A model generated the notes under the pieces. It had not been told where the DNA came from. It saw only the letters and a program-made list of their open reading frames with translations, and searched no databases. From Dacryopinax spathularia (lineage: Eukaryota > Basidiomycota > Dacrymycetes > Dacrymycetales > Dacrymycetaceae): a DNA stretch of 64,000 bases. The stretch covers positions 744,001 to 808,000 of the forward strand of contig JBBPFI010000016.1 of assembly GCA_037974965.1 (NCBI GenBank), given 5' to 3'. The translations under genes and the position numbers were made by a program. Below, one piece after another: positions 1-8,123 of the stretch; the stretch's first letter is position 1, and each line of letters starts with the position of its first letter.

Positions 1-567
1 GGAGCGGCATGCGCTGCCAAAGGTCGTACACGCCAAGGTGCTTCGTCCCACTATAGTTGGGCCGAGGAAAATCTGTAGACATCCGTCAGTAATCGCTCCG
101 TCGAAGTCGCCAATTGTGCTTACCTGATGCGACTGATTCTCCGCTTGATTGGCGGTCAAAACCGCGCTCAGCTTGCCAGTCAGACCTCTTCGCTGCATCC
201 TCACCACGAGGAGGATGGCGCAGACCGGCCAGATAAGAGGCGAACGGCATTACGCCGAGGAGAAAGTAGGAGTAAGAGGGGGAGGGATGGTGGGACGAGC
301 CCCACGCCGTCGATTTGCCTGCTTGACTGCTGTCCTTCTGAAGAAGGACGGCAGGGCAATCTCCTTGAGGCGGGTGGTGGTCGTTGTGGTGGTGTCGAGG
401 AGGGTGGTGGTGGTGAGGCAGGTGGTGGAGAGCAGGGTGGTGGTGAGGCCGGTGGTGGTGAGGAGGGTGGTGGTGGTGAGGCCGGTGGTGTCGAGGTGGT
501 GGTCGGGAGCAAAGTAGTCGCGCGCGTCTAAGTCCGCTGATGACTTGTCGTCAGGGGCGCAACCAGT
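1..567 (-). CDS. Unknown low-complexity gene, partial, runs off the window start
   Basis: I do not recognise this gene. A good minus-strand intron is visible at about 123-73 (GTAAGC donor, TTACTGACGG branch region, CTACAG acceptor), so transcription is probably leftward and the next exon (72-1) leaves the window. The exon at about 124-567 is dominated by GGTGGTG/CACCACC repeats that leave all three frames open over the repeat. Only one frame both crosses 260-124 without a stop and joins the next exon in phase; it reads GFDRQSSGESVAS before the intron and DFPRPNYSGTKHLGVYDLW after it. The upstream start is not visible. The repeat resembles the CACC-type repeat of the next minus-strand gene (943-2154), so the two may be related. 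Frame choice and upstream boundary are inference. Confidence 0.4.
330..350. repeat. 21-bp palindromic element, copy 1
   Basis: A 21-bp sequence with perfect core TCCTTCTTCAGAAGGA (minus-strand reading). The same sequence, with at most two changes, is at 1768-1788, 2470-2490 and 3168-3188. Here it lies inside a probable exon of unsettled frame. Confidence 0.85.
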
Positions 568-942
568 CTTGGGTGCACTTTAGAAAATCCAGTTCTAAGG
601 CACCCACAATCGGATTTCTTTTATTTAAATCTTAAAATGCATGTATTAGATGTAAGTAATAAATACAAATCGTTTCCAAGTGTCTACATGGCCTACAGAA
701 AGTGCGAGGCATGAAATGAGGTCGTCGCGGCAGCGTTTTGGGCTGGGGACTTGGCCATTTCAGGCCAAGTCCACTATGGGCGATCTCTCGCCAATTCCGC
801 TCACACACGTGTCGTTTTAGGTCAAACGAGTGTATTAATGAATGACCGGCCCTACAGGCCAAATACAACACTGGGACTACCTAAAAAGAGTGTGGAACAG
901 AGTCGTTGCGACTCGTTACAAGCATAGAGGCGCATCAGGGCA
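568..942. other. Gene-poor stretch with perfect hairpins
   Basis: No convincing coding sequence. It holds an imperfect hairpin around 573-606 (GGGTGC... /...GCACCC), a perfect 10-bp stem at 747-772 (GGACTTGGCC / GGCCAAGTCC, six-base loop) and GAGTCGTTGCGACTC near 900-914. It would contain the 3' end of the 943-2154 gene and the upstream part of the gene at 1-567. Confidence 0.6.
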
Positions 943-2154
943 TTAGGCATGGGAGGTCACATAGGCCAGGGTATCGTAGATCCAATCGAAGAAGCCTGGA
1001 GAGTGCTGAGCATCATTGCCGCGCTCCATGCACTCGTTGGGGCTGTCTTCGGTATCGCTGGTGGCAATGGGGGAGTAGGCAGGAGAGGCACCCAAGCAGG
1101 GCACATTCCACCGTCTCATGCCATGAGAAGGCGAGCTGGGGCCGTTCCTGGTGTTGCGAGGGGCAGGACGCTCGGCGAGATACTGCTTGTGGAGACTGCG
1201 CCAGTCTACCCCGATGTTCGGCTCAGGGAGAGGACGCACAGGCCGTGTGGTTGCGGGAATGAGGGGTTGCAAGCGCTTGGGCCGCTCGCGTTGGTATGGC
1301 GGAGGAAGAGACACCGACCCGTTGGGGATGATCTGCGGCTCGGTGTTCATGTCGTACACAGGAGGAGCGACGTTGGTGTCGTTGGGACCGACCGTTCTCT
1401 TCGCAAGCTCCTGTCCAGTCTTCCTCCTGGGATAATCCGGCAGAGGTCGGATTTTCCTTGGGGGAACTAAGGCGCTGGCGTTCGCACTAGTGTTCGGTGC
1501 GGCGCTGTTCCCCTCACTGACCCGGAGGCGGTCAGTGTTGCTGAGTCGCAGGCACTCAGCGGTTCCGACCCGGAGGCGATCGGAGTTGTCGACCCGGAGG
1601 CGGTCGACGGTGCTGACCCGCAGGCGGTCAGCGGTTGTGGGTGTGTTAGAATCGTGAGGACCGCCGCTTGCTGGTGTCCTCGCAGCAGGCAGATGACCCG
1701 CAGTGTCGGCGGGGAAGTGGCCAACGCCAGTAGAAGCCCTGAGGCTGAAGAGGGACTTGCCCCCTTCCTGTCCTTCTGAAGAAGGTCGGGAAGCAGGAGC
1801 AAGTCCACCGTTAGGGGTATTGCTACCCCTACGGTCCTCAACGTCACCCACCGGGATGGTGGTGTTGAGGCTGGTGGTGGTCGTTGTGTTGGTGGGGTTG
1901 AGGCTGGTGGTGGTGTCGAGGGTGGTGTTGGGGATGGTGTCGAGGGTGGTGTTGGGGATGGTGTTGGGGATGGTGTTGGGGATGGTGTTGGGGATGGTGA
2001 TGAGGGGACGAGGGACAATGTTGATATCTGTTTCGACGTCAGCGCCGTCCTCAGACCATTGCGGTCGGTACTCACCTTTATCCCTCGCACCTCCTGGGTC
2101 GTCCACCGCCCGCGGTGACTCCTTCTCGTCACCCAGGTCGATCAAGTCGTTCAT
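943..2154 (-). CDS. Unknown 403-residue low-complexity protein carrying embedded hairpin repeats
   Basis: I do not recognise this protein. The start chosen is the Met of MNDLIDLGDEKESP at 2154, just inside the exon after a 5' intron at 2234-2183 (GTAAGT donor, AACTGAC branch, CTTAG acceptor). The order of parts is: acidic start; Asn/Thr/Pro repeats (IPNTIPNT, TTLDT) at about residues 52-100; SRPSSEGQE from the 21-bp palindrome; five octapeptide repeats of the type DRLRVSTV; a basic Pro-rich part; and a C-terminal GFFDWIYDTLAYVTSHA. A 48-nt stretch at 2075-2028 has a full set of intron signals (GTGAGT, CTGAC, CAG) but is in frame and free of stops, so it may be optionally spliced (387 or 403 residues). 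No signal peptide or membrane span is evident. The open frame is seen; that it is expressed is inference. Confidence 0.6.
   Translation of the reverse strand: MNDLIDLGDEKESPRAVDDPGGARDKGEYRPQWSEDGADVETDINIVPRPLITIPNTIPNTIPNTIPNTTLDTIPNTTLDTTTSLNPTNTTTTTSLNTTIPVGDVEDRRGSNTPNGGLAPASRPSSEGQEGGKSLFSLRASTGVGHFPADTAGHLPAARTPASGGPHDSNTPTTADRLRVSTVDRLRVDNSDRLRVGTAECLRLSNTDRLRVSEGNSAAPNTSANASALVPPRKIRPLPDYPRRKTGQELAKRTVGPNDTNVAPPVYDMNTEPQIIPNGSVSLPPPYQRERPKRLQPLIPATTRPVRPLPEPNIGVDWRSLHKQYLAERPAPRNTRNGPSSPSHGMRRWNVPCLGASPAYSPIATSDTEDSPNECMERGNDAQHSPGFFDWIYDTLAYVTSHA
1515..1632 (-). repeat. Five tandem 24-25-bp units, each a hairpin with covarying stem
   Basis: Units at 1515-1537, 1540-1560, 1564-1584, 1588-1608 and 1612-1632. 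Plus-strand stem pairs are CACTGACC/GGTCAGTG, GCTGAGT/ACTCAGC, TCCGACC/GATCGGA, GTCGACC/GGTCGAC and GCTGACC/GGTCAGC, around a seven-base loop CGGAGGC or CGCAGGC. The stems differ between units but stay paired. The one non-Watson-Crick pair (third unit) becomes G-U in RNA of the minus strand, which is the sense strand of the host gene. The units encode the octapeptide repeat DRLRVxxx/ECLRLxxx. Confidence 0.9.
1641..1662 (-). repeat. CACGATTCTAACACAC motif, copy 1 (inside an exon)
   Basis: GTGTGTTAGAATCGTGAGGA followed by CC on the plus strand. In the minus-strand gene it encodes GGPHDSNTP. The same motif recurs at 2535-2556, 3297-3318 and 4130-4148. Confidence 0.85.
1768..1788 (-). repeat. 21-bp palindromic element, copy 2 (in frame in the 403-residue gene)
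   Basis: Minus-strand reading CGACCTTCTTCAGAAGGACA plus G. It encodes RPSSEGQ within PASRPSSEGQEGG, the same frame as in the gene at 2778-4069. Similarity to copy 4 extends a little into both flanks. Confidence 0.85.
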
Positions 2155-2469
2155 CGAGGAGGTGGGGTACGTCGGGATAATTCTAAGATACAAATCGTCA
2201 GTTTGAATTTGATGAAAAGGTTGCAAAAACTTACCTTATTTGGTTCTCTTGCTGGTGCTGTTGGTGGTCGAGGTAAGGTAAGGAGGGAGAGGAGGGAGAG
2301 GAGGACAGTCAGGGGGATATGCGGACTTTAGCGACCAGGAGGCGATCCTCGAGGCCAGCTCAGCATCCGTCACTGGTCATGTGACTTAGGCGCGCGCATA
2401 GCCCCTAAGGGATCAGATTTCAAGGTCGACCGATGTTGCCCTCGACCTCAACGACGACTTCCTGTGAGC

Positions 2470-2490
2470 CGTCCTTCTTCAGAAGGACAG
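2470..2490 (+). repeat. 21-bp palindromic element, copy 3 (intergenic)
   Basis: CGTCCTTCTTCAGAAGGACA plus G, a perfect TCCTTCT/AGAAGGA palindrome outside any gene I can support. Confidence 0.85.
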
Positions 2491-2534
2491 CTCAAAACAG
2501 GTCGTAGTCATTGTATCTTGAGGACGAACTATTC

Positions 2535-2556
2535 GTCCTCACGATTCTAACACACC
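2535..2556 (+). repeat. CACGATTCTAACACAC motif, copy 2 (intergenic)
   Basis: GTCCTCACGATTCTAACACA plus CC. The first bases also form the right arm of the hairpin at 2520-2540, so the two structures overlap. Confidence 0.85.
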
Positions 2557-2777
2557 TACAAGGTGAGTGTGTTATCACAAACTCGGGAAAGCGGCTAACT
2601 TCTTCGCACAGGAAATCCGCGTTATCCTCAAGGCCGCAACGAGGCCCGCTAGAAGCAAAGTCATTGCATGGCCAGCGCATTTGACTCCGTTCGCCCCCTA
2701 TAGTACGCCCCTTTCCTTTCCTTATCTCTCCTCTTTCACTTATACTTAACTACAACCAGCGCCGACCGACTTCAAGC

Positions 2778-4069
2778 ATGGCCGACGCCACTATCGACTC
2801 GCCCGTCGACAACACCGATACGATGAACGACGACGACGACGCGTGGGGGGACATCCCCCTGCAAAACTTCAAGAACGCGCTGGATCCTTGGTCGCAAGCG
2901 ATCCAGCCTATCGGGACGTCCGGAGGAGCAGGAGCAGCTGGTGCTGCTGGGGGAGGAGGAGCTGCCGCTGTCGCTGCTGAGGCTGGGGCGGGAGCGGGAG
3001 CCGCTGATGCTGCTGGGGGAGCGGGAGCGGGAGCGGGAGCGCTTGGTGCTGCTGGGGGAGGGGGAGAGGGAGCGGCTGGTGTCCCTGGGGGAGGGGGAGG
3101 GGGAGTTCTTGGTGCGGGAGGAGCAGTGGTCTCCTCCTCGGCGACTAACGAGCCGGCTGTGGCTTCTCGTCCTTCTTCGGAAGGACAGGAAGAGCTGGCG
3201 AGTGCGTTGCCGGCGGGGATGGACCGCTGGTTGGATGCGCGTGCCCTCGAGGAGGCCCTCGATGTGAGTCACTTCGTATTCTAACACACTCTGTCAAGTG
3301 TGTTAGAATCGTGAGGACTGCTAAAAGGAATACTGACAGTCCTCCAGGAACCTCATTACACTCCCCGTCCTCCTCGCACGGCCGAAATCGATGCCCTTGT
3401 GGCTGACGAGGCGGACATGAACCGCTTCCCGCCAATCGCGTTGGCGAGAGCCTCCGATGCTCGACTTGCGCGCGAACTCGTCCGCCAGCGGCACATCGGC
3501 ATGTACGCTGGCTACCGCGCCCAGTTGGAACGCCAAGCTCGCTGGGAAGATTTTGTCGACGCCCAGATCGAGGGTTGGCGGCAATCGATGTGTCGCCGCG
3601 CCTTCAATGAGGGCTGGTATCGCGGGGTGGCCGCTATGCGCGGCTTGAAGCGCTCGTTCGCTGGCGAGACTCGTCAGAGGGAGATTTGGGCCGTAACCCT
3701 CTGGATCGTGTCGCGACCTCTCGTGGCTGGCAAACGTGCCTGGAAAGGCACGCCCGAAGTCGGCAAGCTCATAGTCCGCATCGGTCTCTTCTTCTGGCGA
3801 GTCCTCAAGGCCATCGGCAAGTGGTTGAAGGAGACATTTGGCGACGCGATCAGAGGATGGTTCGTTGCGAACCAAAAGGTGCTGATCACCACCTTTGTCC
3901 TTATTCGTAAGTTCTCAACTTGACATTATCGCACTATGCTAACTCTATTCTAGTTGTCTGGCTCATCCTGGAGAAACTCGGCCTTGCGAACGCGGCTGCG
4001 ATCCTCTCCTGGTTCTCCGCGCTGGGTCAACTCGTCCTCGAGTGGACCAAGCCTAAACCTGCGGCGTAG
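2778..4069 (+). CDS. Unknown 386-residue protein: Gly/Ala-rich N-half, hydrophobic C-half, three exons
   Basis: I do not recognise this protein. Exons are 2778-3263, 3348-3906 and 3954-4069; both introns are GT-AG and keep frame. The start is the Met of MADATIDSPVDNTDTMNDDD. Residues 1-45 are acidic, about 48-125 almost pure Gly/Ala with some Val, then ASRPSSEGQE from the 21-bp palindrome. After intron 1 comes a charged Arg-rich, probably helical part (RELVRQRHIGMYAGYRAQLE), then hydrophobic stretches around VTLWIVSRPLV, IGLFFWRVLKAIG and VLITTFVLILVWLILEKLGL. The last is long enough to cross a membrane and sits near the C-terminus (end EWTKPKPAA), so a tail-type membrane anchor is possible. 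Intron 1 is largely an inverted repeat of the ATTCTAACACAC motif. Function unknown. Confidence 0.65.
3168..3188 (+). repeat. 21-bp palindromic element, copy 4 (in frame)
   Basis: CGTCCTTCTTCGGAAGGACA plus G, encoding RPSSEGQ within VASRPSSEGQEEL of the three-exon gene, in the same frame as copy 2. Confidence 0.85.
3276..3318 (+). repeat. CACGATTCTAACACAC motif, copy 3, as an inverted repeat filling an intron
   Basis: ATTCTAACACACT, six-base loop, AGTGTGTTAGAAT, then CGTGAGGAC. The 13-bp perfect stem takes up much of the 84-nt intron 3264-3347. Confidence 0.9.
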
Positions 4070-4129
4070 TCTTTCTCTTCTCATTTGTAACAGTAGGCGA
4101 TACCCGTCAAATGAATATCATTCTCGGTC

Positions 4130-4148
4130 CGCACGATTCTAACACACC
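4130..4148 (+). repeat. CACGATTCTAACACAC motif, copy 4 (intergenic)
   Basis: CGCACGATTCTAACACACC, 60 bp after the stop codon of the three-exon gene and immediately before the CCATCTGC/GCAGATGG hairpin. Confidence 0.85.
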
Positions 4149-5501
4149 ATCTGCTTCGCAGATGGTGTTTACATTAATGTACCTACACTCAGTGCATAAG
4201 GCACTGAGTCAACTAAGTGCCTAACGCACTGACTCTACTCTAAGGTAACGCACTGACACTAACTCAGTGGCTGACGCACTGATCCTCGCCTTAGCAGGGA
4301 TCAGTGTGCATCGGGCTATCAGTGCGCCGAGCACGGAAACACTGACAATCAGCGCTTCTCGCGCTGATTGTCAGCGAGTTCAGGGTCTCTAGTGTGTGTC
4401 TGTATGTCCAATACTAGAACTTTCATTGCAGACCCGGATAGTCACCCCATCCTGGGCTTACTTCGCTTTTCTTGTACAGCACATACAATTAAATACAAGT
4501 AGTTAATAAATTTAAGATAACCCCATTCATATCGCCCTAATAAGTCTAAAGCAAGTTGCACAAGATTCATTTATTTGCCCCAACACATCTAATGCGCATA
4601 CATCTACATATTTCTGCTTGCCCCCCCTTAACCATCATCACCCTTGACAATAGCTCCTCAAAGTCCGTGATAAGTGCGGCCTGGAAGAAAGATAAGTACT
4701 TGATGTATGCGCATATACTTGAGACTTACCCATTGTAATTCTCGCGTTGACCTGCAAGCAAAAGACTGGTTGGGGGAGCGGCATGCATAGAGCTAAGGAG
4801 CAACAGGCAAAGGAGATAAGGCGGAGGGGGAAAGAGAAGAGGGAAGGGAGGGAGAAGGAGAGGGAGGTGAGGGCGAGGTTGGGCGAGAGAGGGAGGGGAA
4901 GTTGGTGGTTGGCGATAGAGGACAGAGAAAGGCGGAACGTTCAAGTTTGTGATGAAGTTCTTGCAAACAGCTTCCCACTCTGTGCAGCCACAGATCAGGG
5001 TCCCTACAAGGCGCGCGCAGATGCTTCTTGTAGGTAAAATAGGAGGAAAAATGTGTACTTAGTTAATCAGAGGGTGTTGTACCTCCCTGTACAACACCTA
5101 CGGTACATACAAAAAAAAACTTGTAGTTCTAATAACTACAAACCCTCTTACCTTTGAGGGTTTCTCCTGTCCCGAGATAGACGGACTCCGCCCTATGTCT
5201 CCTGTGGCTGTGACAGCACTGTACGTCCGCGTAGTCCACCCTCACATACATACGGGTCTGGTCTCCTACGGTCCCCTGAATGCAGTGATTGTTGTAGAAG
5301 TAAACTCGGCCAACCTCTGTCCGAAGAAATCAGATAAGTGATCACGTCATCATGTTCGCGTCAGAGATGTGAAGAAGGGGCAATAGGGGTCTTGCCCCCA
5401 TGAGCTGCGCGTTGACTGTCCCAGCGTTGATGTGCGCGGGCCATTCTGACGATGGACACTCTATCGGCGTTGCTCTGTCGTCGACAACGGCGACGGCCAC
5501 C

Positions 5502-5509
5502 TATATAAG
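5502..5509 (+). promoter_or_regulatory. TATA-like box
   Basis: TATATAAG about 85-90 bases before the start codon at 5593. Confidence 0.5.
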
Positions 5510-5592
5510 ATCTCCCCTGCAAGCCAGGTAGCAGCAGCAACAAGCATATCTCAACGTCTGCATACCGTCCCTCGACCTACCCTCAAATCGAG

Positions 5593-6316
5593 ATGTCCGC
5601 CCCCGTCCGAATCGCCGTCCTCATTGGCTCGACCCGCAAGGGCTCGAACGGCGCCGGTGTTGCCCACTGGGTCTCATCCGGTCTCGAGATGGTCGCTGCG
5701 GCGCACACCGAGCACCCGGCAATAGAAGTCATCCCCGTCGACCTTACGAGCACGACGTACGCGCTCGGCCCGCTCACCGACGATATCGTTCCCGCCGCTA
5801 TCCGGGAGGCGGAGGGGTACGGCAACCCGGCCGTAGCGAACTGGTCTCGCTTCATCGCGTCCTGCCAGGGATTTGTTATCGTCTCACCACAGTATAACTG
5901 GGGCTACCCTGGCGAGCTCAAGAATGCGCTCGATCATCTATACAACGAGTGGGTCGGCAAACCCGTGGTGGTGGTGACGTATGGAGGACACGGTGGGGCA
6001 AAGGCAGGGGCGCAGCTTAGGGAGGTAACTCAGGGGTTGAGGATGAAGCTCATCGACAACAAGGTGGAGATTGTCCTTCCGAGGGAGTACATAACAGGCA
6101 CCAGCAGGGTGGCCAAAGGTGCGCATATACCTAGCTCAGGCCTGACCTCAACTGATGCAAGGTCTTGCAGATGCCTCGATCGCTCTGCACGGCACTGCGG
6201 ACGATAAGGATACTTGGTTACAACAGTTCCAGAAGCCGCTCGAGGACGCCATGGAGGCTCTCGTGTCGGCCGTTACTACGCCGAAGGTCGACGATGCTGA
6301 AAGGGCAGCACATTAG
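5593..6316 (+). CDS. NAD(P)H-dependent FMN reductase-like flavoprotein
   Basis: A flavodoxin-fold oxidoreductase that would use FMN and NAD(P)H (FMN_red family; small cytosolic quinone or azo reductases belong here). Two exons, 5593-6118 and 6171-6316, encode 223 residues, a normal length. The N-terminal IAVLIGSTRKGSNG is the phosphate-binding loop for FMN, and SPQYNWGYPGELKNALDHL is the family's second flavin-contacting motif (residues about 97-115). VVVTYGGHGG is also typical. The intron (GTGCGC to CTTGCAG) joins RVAK to DASIALHG. A TATATAAG box sits about 85 bases upstream. The substrate cannot be read from the sequence. Confidence 0.9.
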
Positions 6317-6574
6317 AGGAACTGTCGATGTCCCACTTCAAAAGGATCTTGAGAGGGCACCGAATGGGTATAGAAGAGACGACTATATAGGCCGGCAAGG
6401 GAGGGCAGACGTGAAATACAAATTCGAGATGGAATGACGGTGAGGGTATAGAAAGATTATGTAAGGTGGCTATCTTGGAAAGTGGCCGGGAGATCCGATT
6501 CGGAAGTCCTCAACAACCGCTTCTGTCTTCTCAGACCGAATTGTGAGCACGGTTTCCAACCACAGCATGTTCCT

Positions 6575-8123
6575 CTACCACCCATTTGTCTGTTCTGTGT
6601 GTACAAGCGGTGGTACCTCGACTTGCACGCCCGCTTCCTCCAATTCTGCCAGCACATCCTCATGCGGCCTCGGGTGAAGCTTGACGTAGAGCGTTGAGGA
6701 TGCTCCATTCGCTATCTCTGTACGAGTCTTCAGTGCATGTAACAGGCTCATCTCCAAGGAGGACTTGATGTGTGGTTGCCGTGTCGTTTCCGTCGTGAAA
6801 TCATTTTGCTCCTGTTCACCAGCAGCGTATGCTGGCGATAAACTTGAACTCCACAGACGGAGCGGAAGGTCGAACCATAAAGTCAGGTACGACAGACGGG
6901 GAAAGCATGAGCGTTGCGATAGGACATGGAGGATTGGTGTAGGGCTCTCACAGTCGAAGAGACCAAAGGAGGCTTTGCGCAGGTCGTGTTGACGTCCAAG
7001 CAATGACATAAGGTCTTGGGCACAGGAACCGTTACTCCAGTCGGTGTTCCATGAACTGAATGAAAATGTGTCCAGCTCAGAGAAGGCGAGGCGCTCAAGG
7101 TGCTTGAGAACAGCTTCTCCCTCTCCCACAAGGCTGAGACGTAGAGTCTTTAGTGAGGTAAGGTCGATGCGGAAGAGATCGTCAATTTTGCAGCCCAGCC
7201 GTTCCTCTGAGCCTGACTCAGTGAGCTTCACGTGATGAAGATCCAACTCTTGAAGGTTTCCTGAGACGGCCCGCACAACACTTCGGAACCAGTCGCCATC
7301 GAACGCTCCTTCCTTGAGCGAGAGAGATGAGAGCTGGGTTATACTAGGCCCCGACCACAGGTTGTCCCGGAAGCAGCGTGAAGACGAAGCATTCTCTATC
7401 GACAGAGACCGCAGGCAATGGACGAGGCGTCGGACTCGAGGGCAAGTTTCACGATCGCTGTCAACCTTCTTGCATCGCCGAAAGCACCATCGCAGCTGCC
7501 TGAGAGCAGGATACGAGCTGATGAAGGTGAGGATGGCTTCAAGACACAACCAGCAACCTGTAACTTGAAGGCGATGCACACGGTCTTCACATTGACGCAA
7601 CATCCGGGCCATGGGACTGTCCAGGTCCAGTGAGTGTTGGTTAAAGTGGTCCAGGCGTATAGACAAGTCCATATTGTCTACAGGGAGGGACGGAGATGTT
7701 TCCCAAAGACGAAGGAGAAGATCGGCATCAGAGCTCGATTGAACGCAAATGCTGTTCCAAAAACAGACCATTCTGTGGATGATGGTCCTCCACCTCTTGC
7801 AGACTCCTGCAGCGTCGATGAGTTGGGATAGATCGATCGGTATCGACAGTATCGGTAAGATTGATCGACATTGTCGCATCGCTGAGTCGTTGTATGGGTG
7901 CGCGAGGAGCCCGCAGTTGCGCTAGCTGCCTTTGGAGAAGACGAATCGCTTGACTCGATTCCGCCATTTTGGCTTGCGCTGCTTCCATGATACCATGGTT
8001 GCTCTGATACGTCGACATCGCCCGCGATATGTCCGCCTTGATATCCTCTTCCGCGGAGTCCGTTCCGACTGACCATTTGATCCAGGCGTCCGCGGGATTA
8101 GTAGTCCGTTGGAAAGGGTACAT
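6575..8123 (-). pseudogene. F-box-like/leucine-rich protein paralogue with a reading-frame break
   Basis: A minus-strand relative of the gene at 8692-10371. The N-terminal part starts at 8123 (NPADAWIKWSVGTDSAE), has the coiled-coil-like AQAKMAESSQAIRLLQRQLA and the APIQRLSD lead-in seen in these proteins. The rest lies in another frame from about 7879 to 6575 and contains the F-box-like VCKRWRTIIHRMVCFWNSI and leucine-rich segments (LRSLSIENA, LQELDLHHVKL), ending PPLVHTEQTNGW. The two frames meet near 7850-7900. A one-base frame change is the simplest reading. A 52-nt GTCGAT-AAG intron could also bridge them but would remove VCK, which the paralogue keeps. Either this is a decaying copy, a sequencing error, or the shorter downstream frame alone is used. 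Such proteins usually act as substrate receptors of SCF ubiquitin ligases. Confidence 0.65.

Larger units (their letters stand above)
2155..2777. other. Divergent intergenic stretch with a 5' UTR intron and hairpins
   Basis: Probable shared upstream region of the minus gene (ending 2154) and the plus gene (starting 2778). It contains the minus-strand 5' intron (2234-2183), a purine-rich tract near 2270-2310, palindrome copy 3 (2470-2490), the hairpin GAGGACGAA-CTA-TTCGTCCTC at 2520-2540 running straight into a copy of the CACGATTCTAACACAC motif (2535-2556), and a pyrimidine-rich tract just before the plus-strand start. Confidence 0.6.
4070..5592. other. 1.5-kb gene-free, hairpin-dense stretch
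   Basis: No supported gene. Perfect hairpins include CCATCTGC-TTC-GCAGATGG just after the motif copy at 4130-4148, ACTCAGTGC-ATAAG-GCACTGAGT (about 4187-4209), CACTGATCC...GGATCAGTG (4277-4306), GACAATCAGCGC-TTCTC-GCGCTGATTGTC (4344-4372), CCTACAAG...CTTGTAGG (about 5002-5033), GGTGTTGTAC-CTCCCT-GTACAACACC (5073-5098), TTGTAGTT-CTAAT-AACTACAA (5121-5141) and AAACCCTC...GAGGGTTT (5140-5163). Around 4800-4925 is an AG-rich tract. The last part (about 5340-5592) is the promoter of the FMN reductase. Confidence 0.75.

Noticed and set aside
201-512. Pro/Ser-rich open frame on the minus strand with RPSSEGQ
   Set aside because: It begins without ATG, ends in a stop before the well-supported intron at 73-123, and the CACC repeat leaves every frame open. 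The frame that joins the next exon is preferred.
1515-1632. Tandem repeat as a CRISPR array
   Set aside because: Units are contiguous 24-bp coding repeats with variable stems, not identical repeats with unique spacers, and the genome is eukaryotic.
1703-2206. Plus-strand Val/Leu-rich open frame opposite the 403-residue gene
   Set aside because: Produced by the repetitive GGTGTTG sequence; no splice or family support and lies fully antisense to a better candidate.
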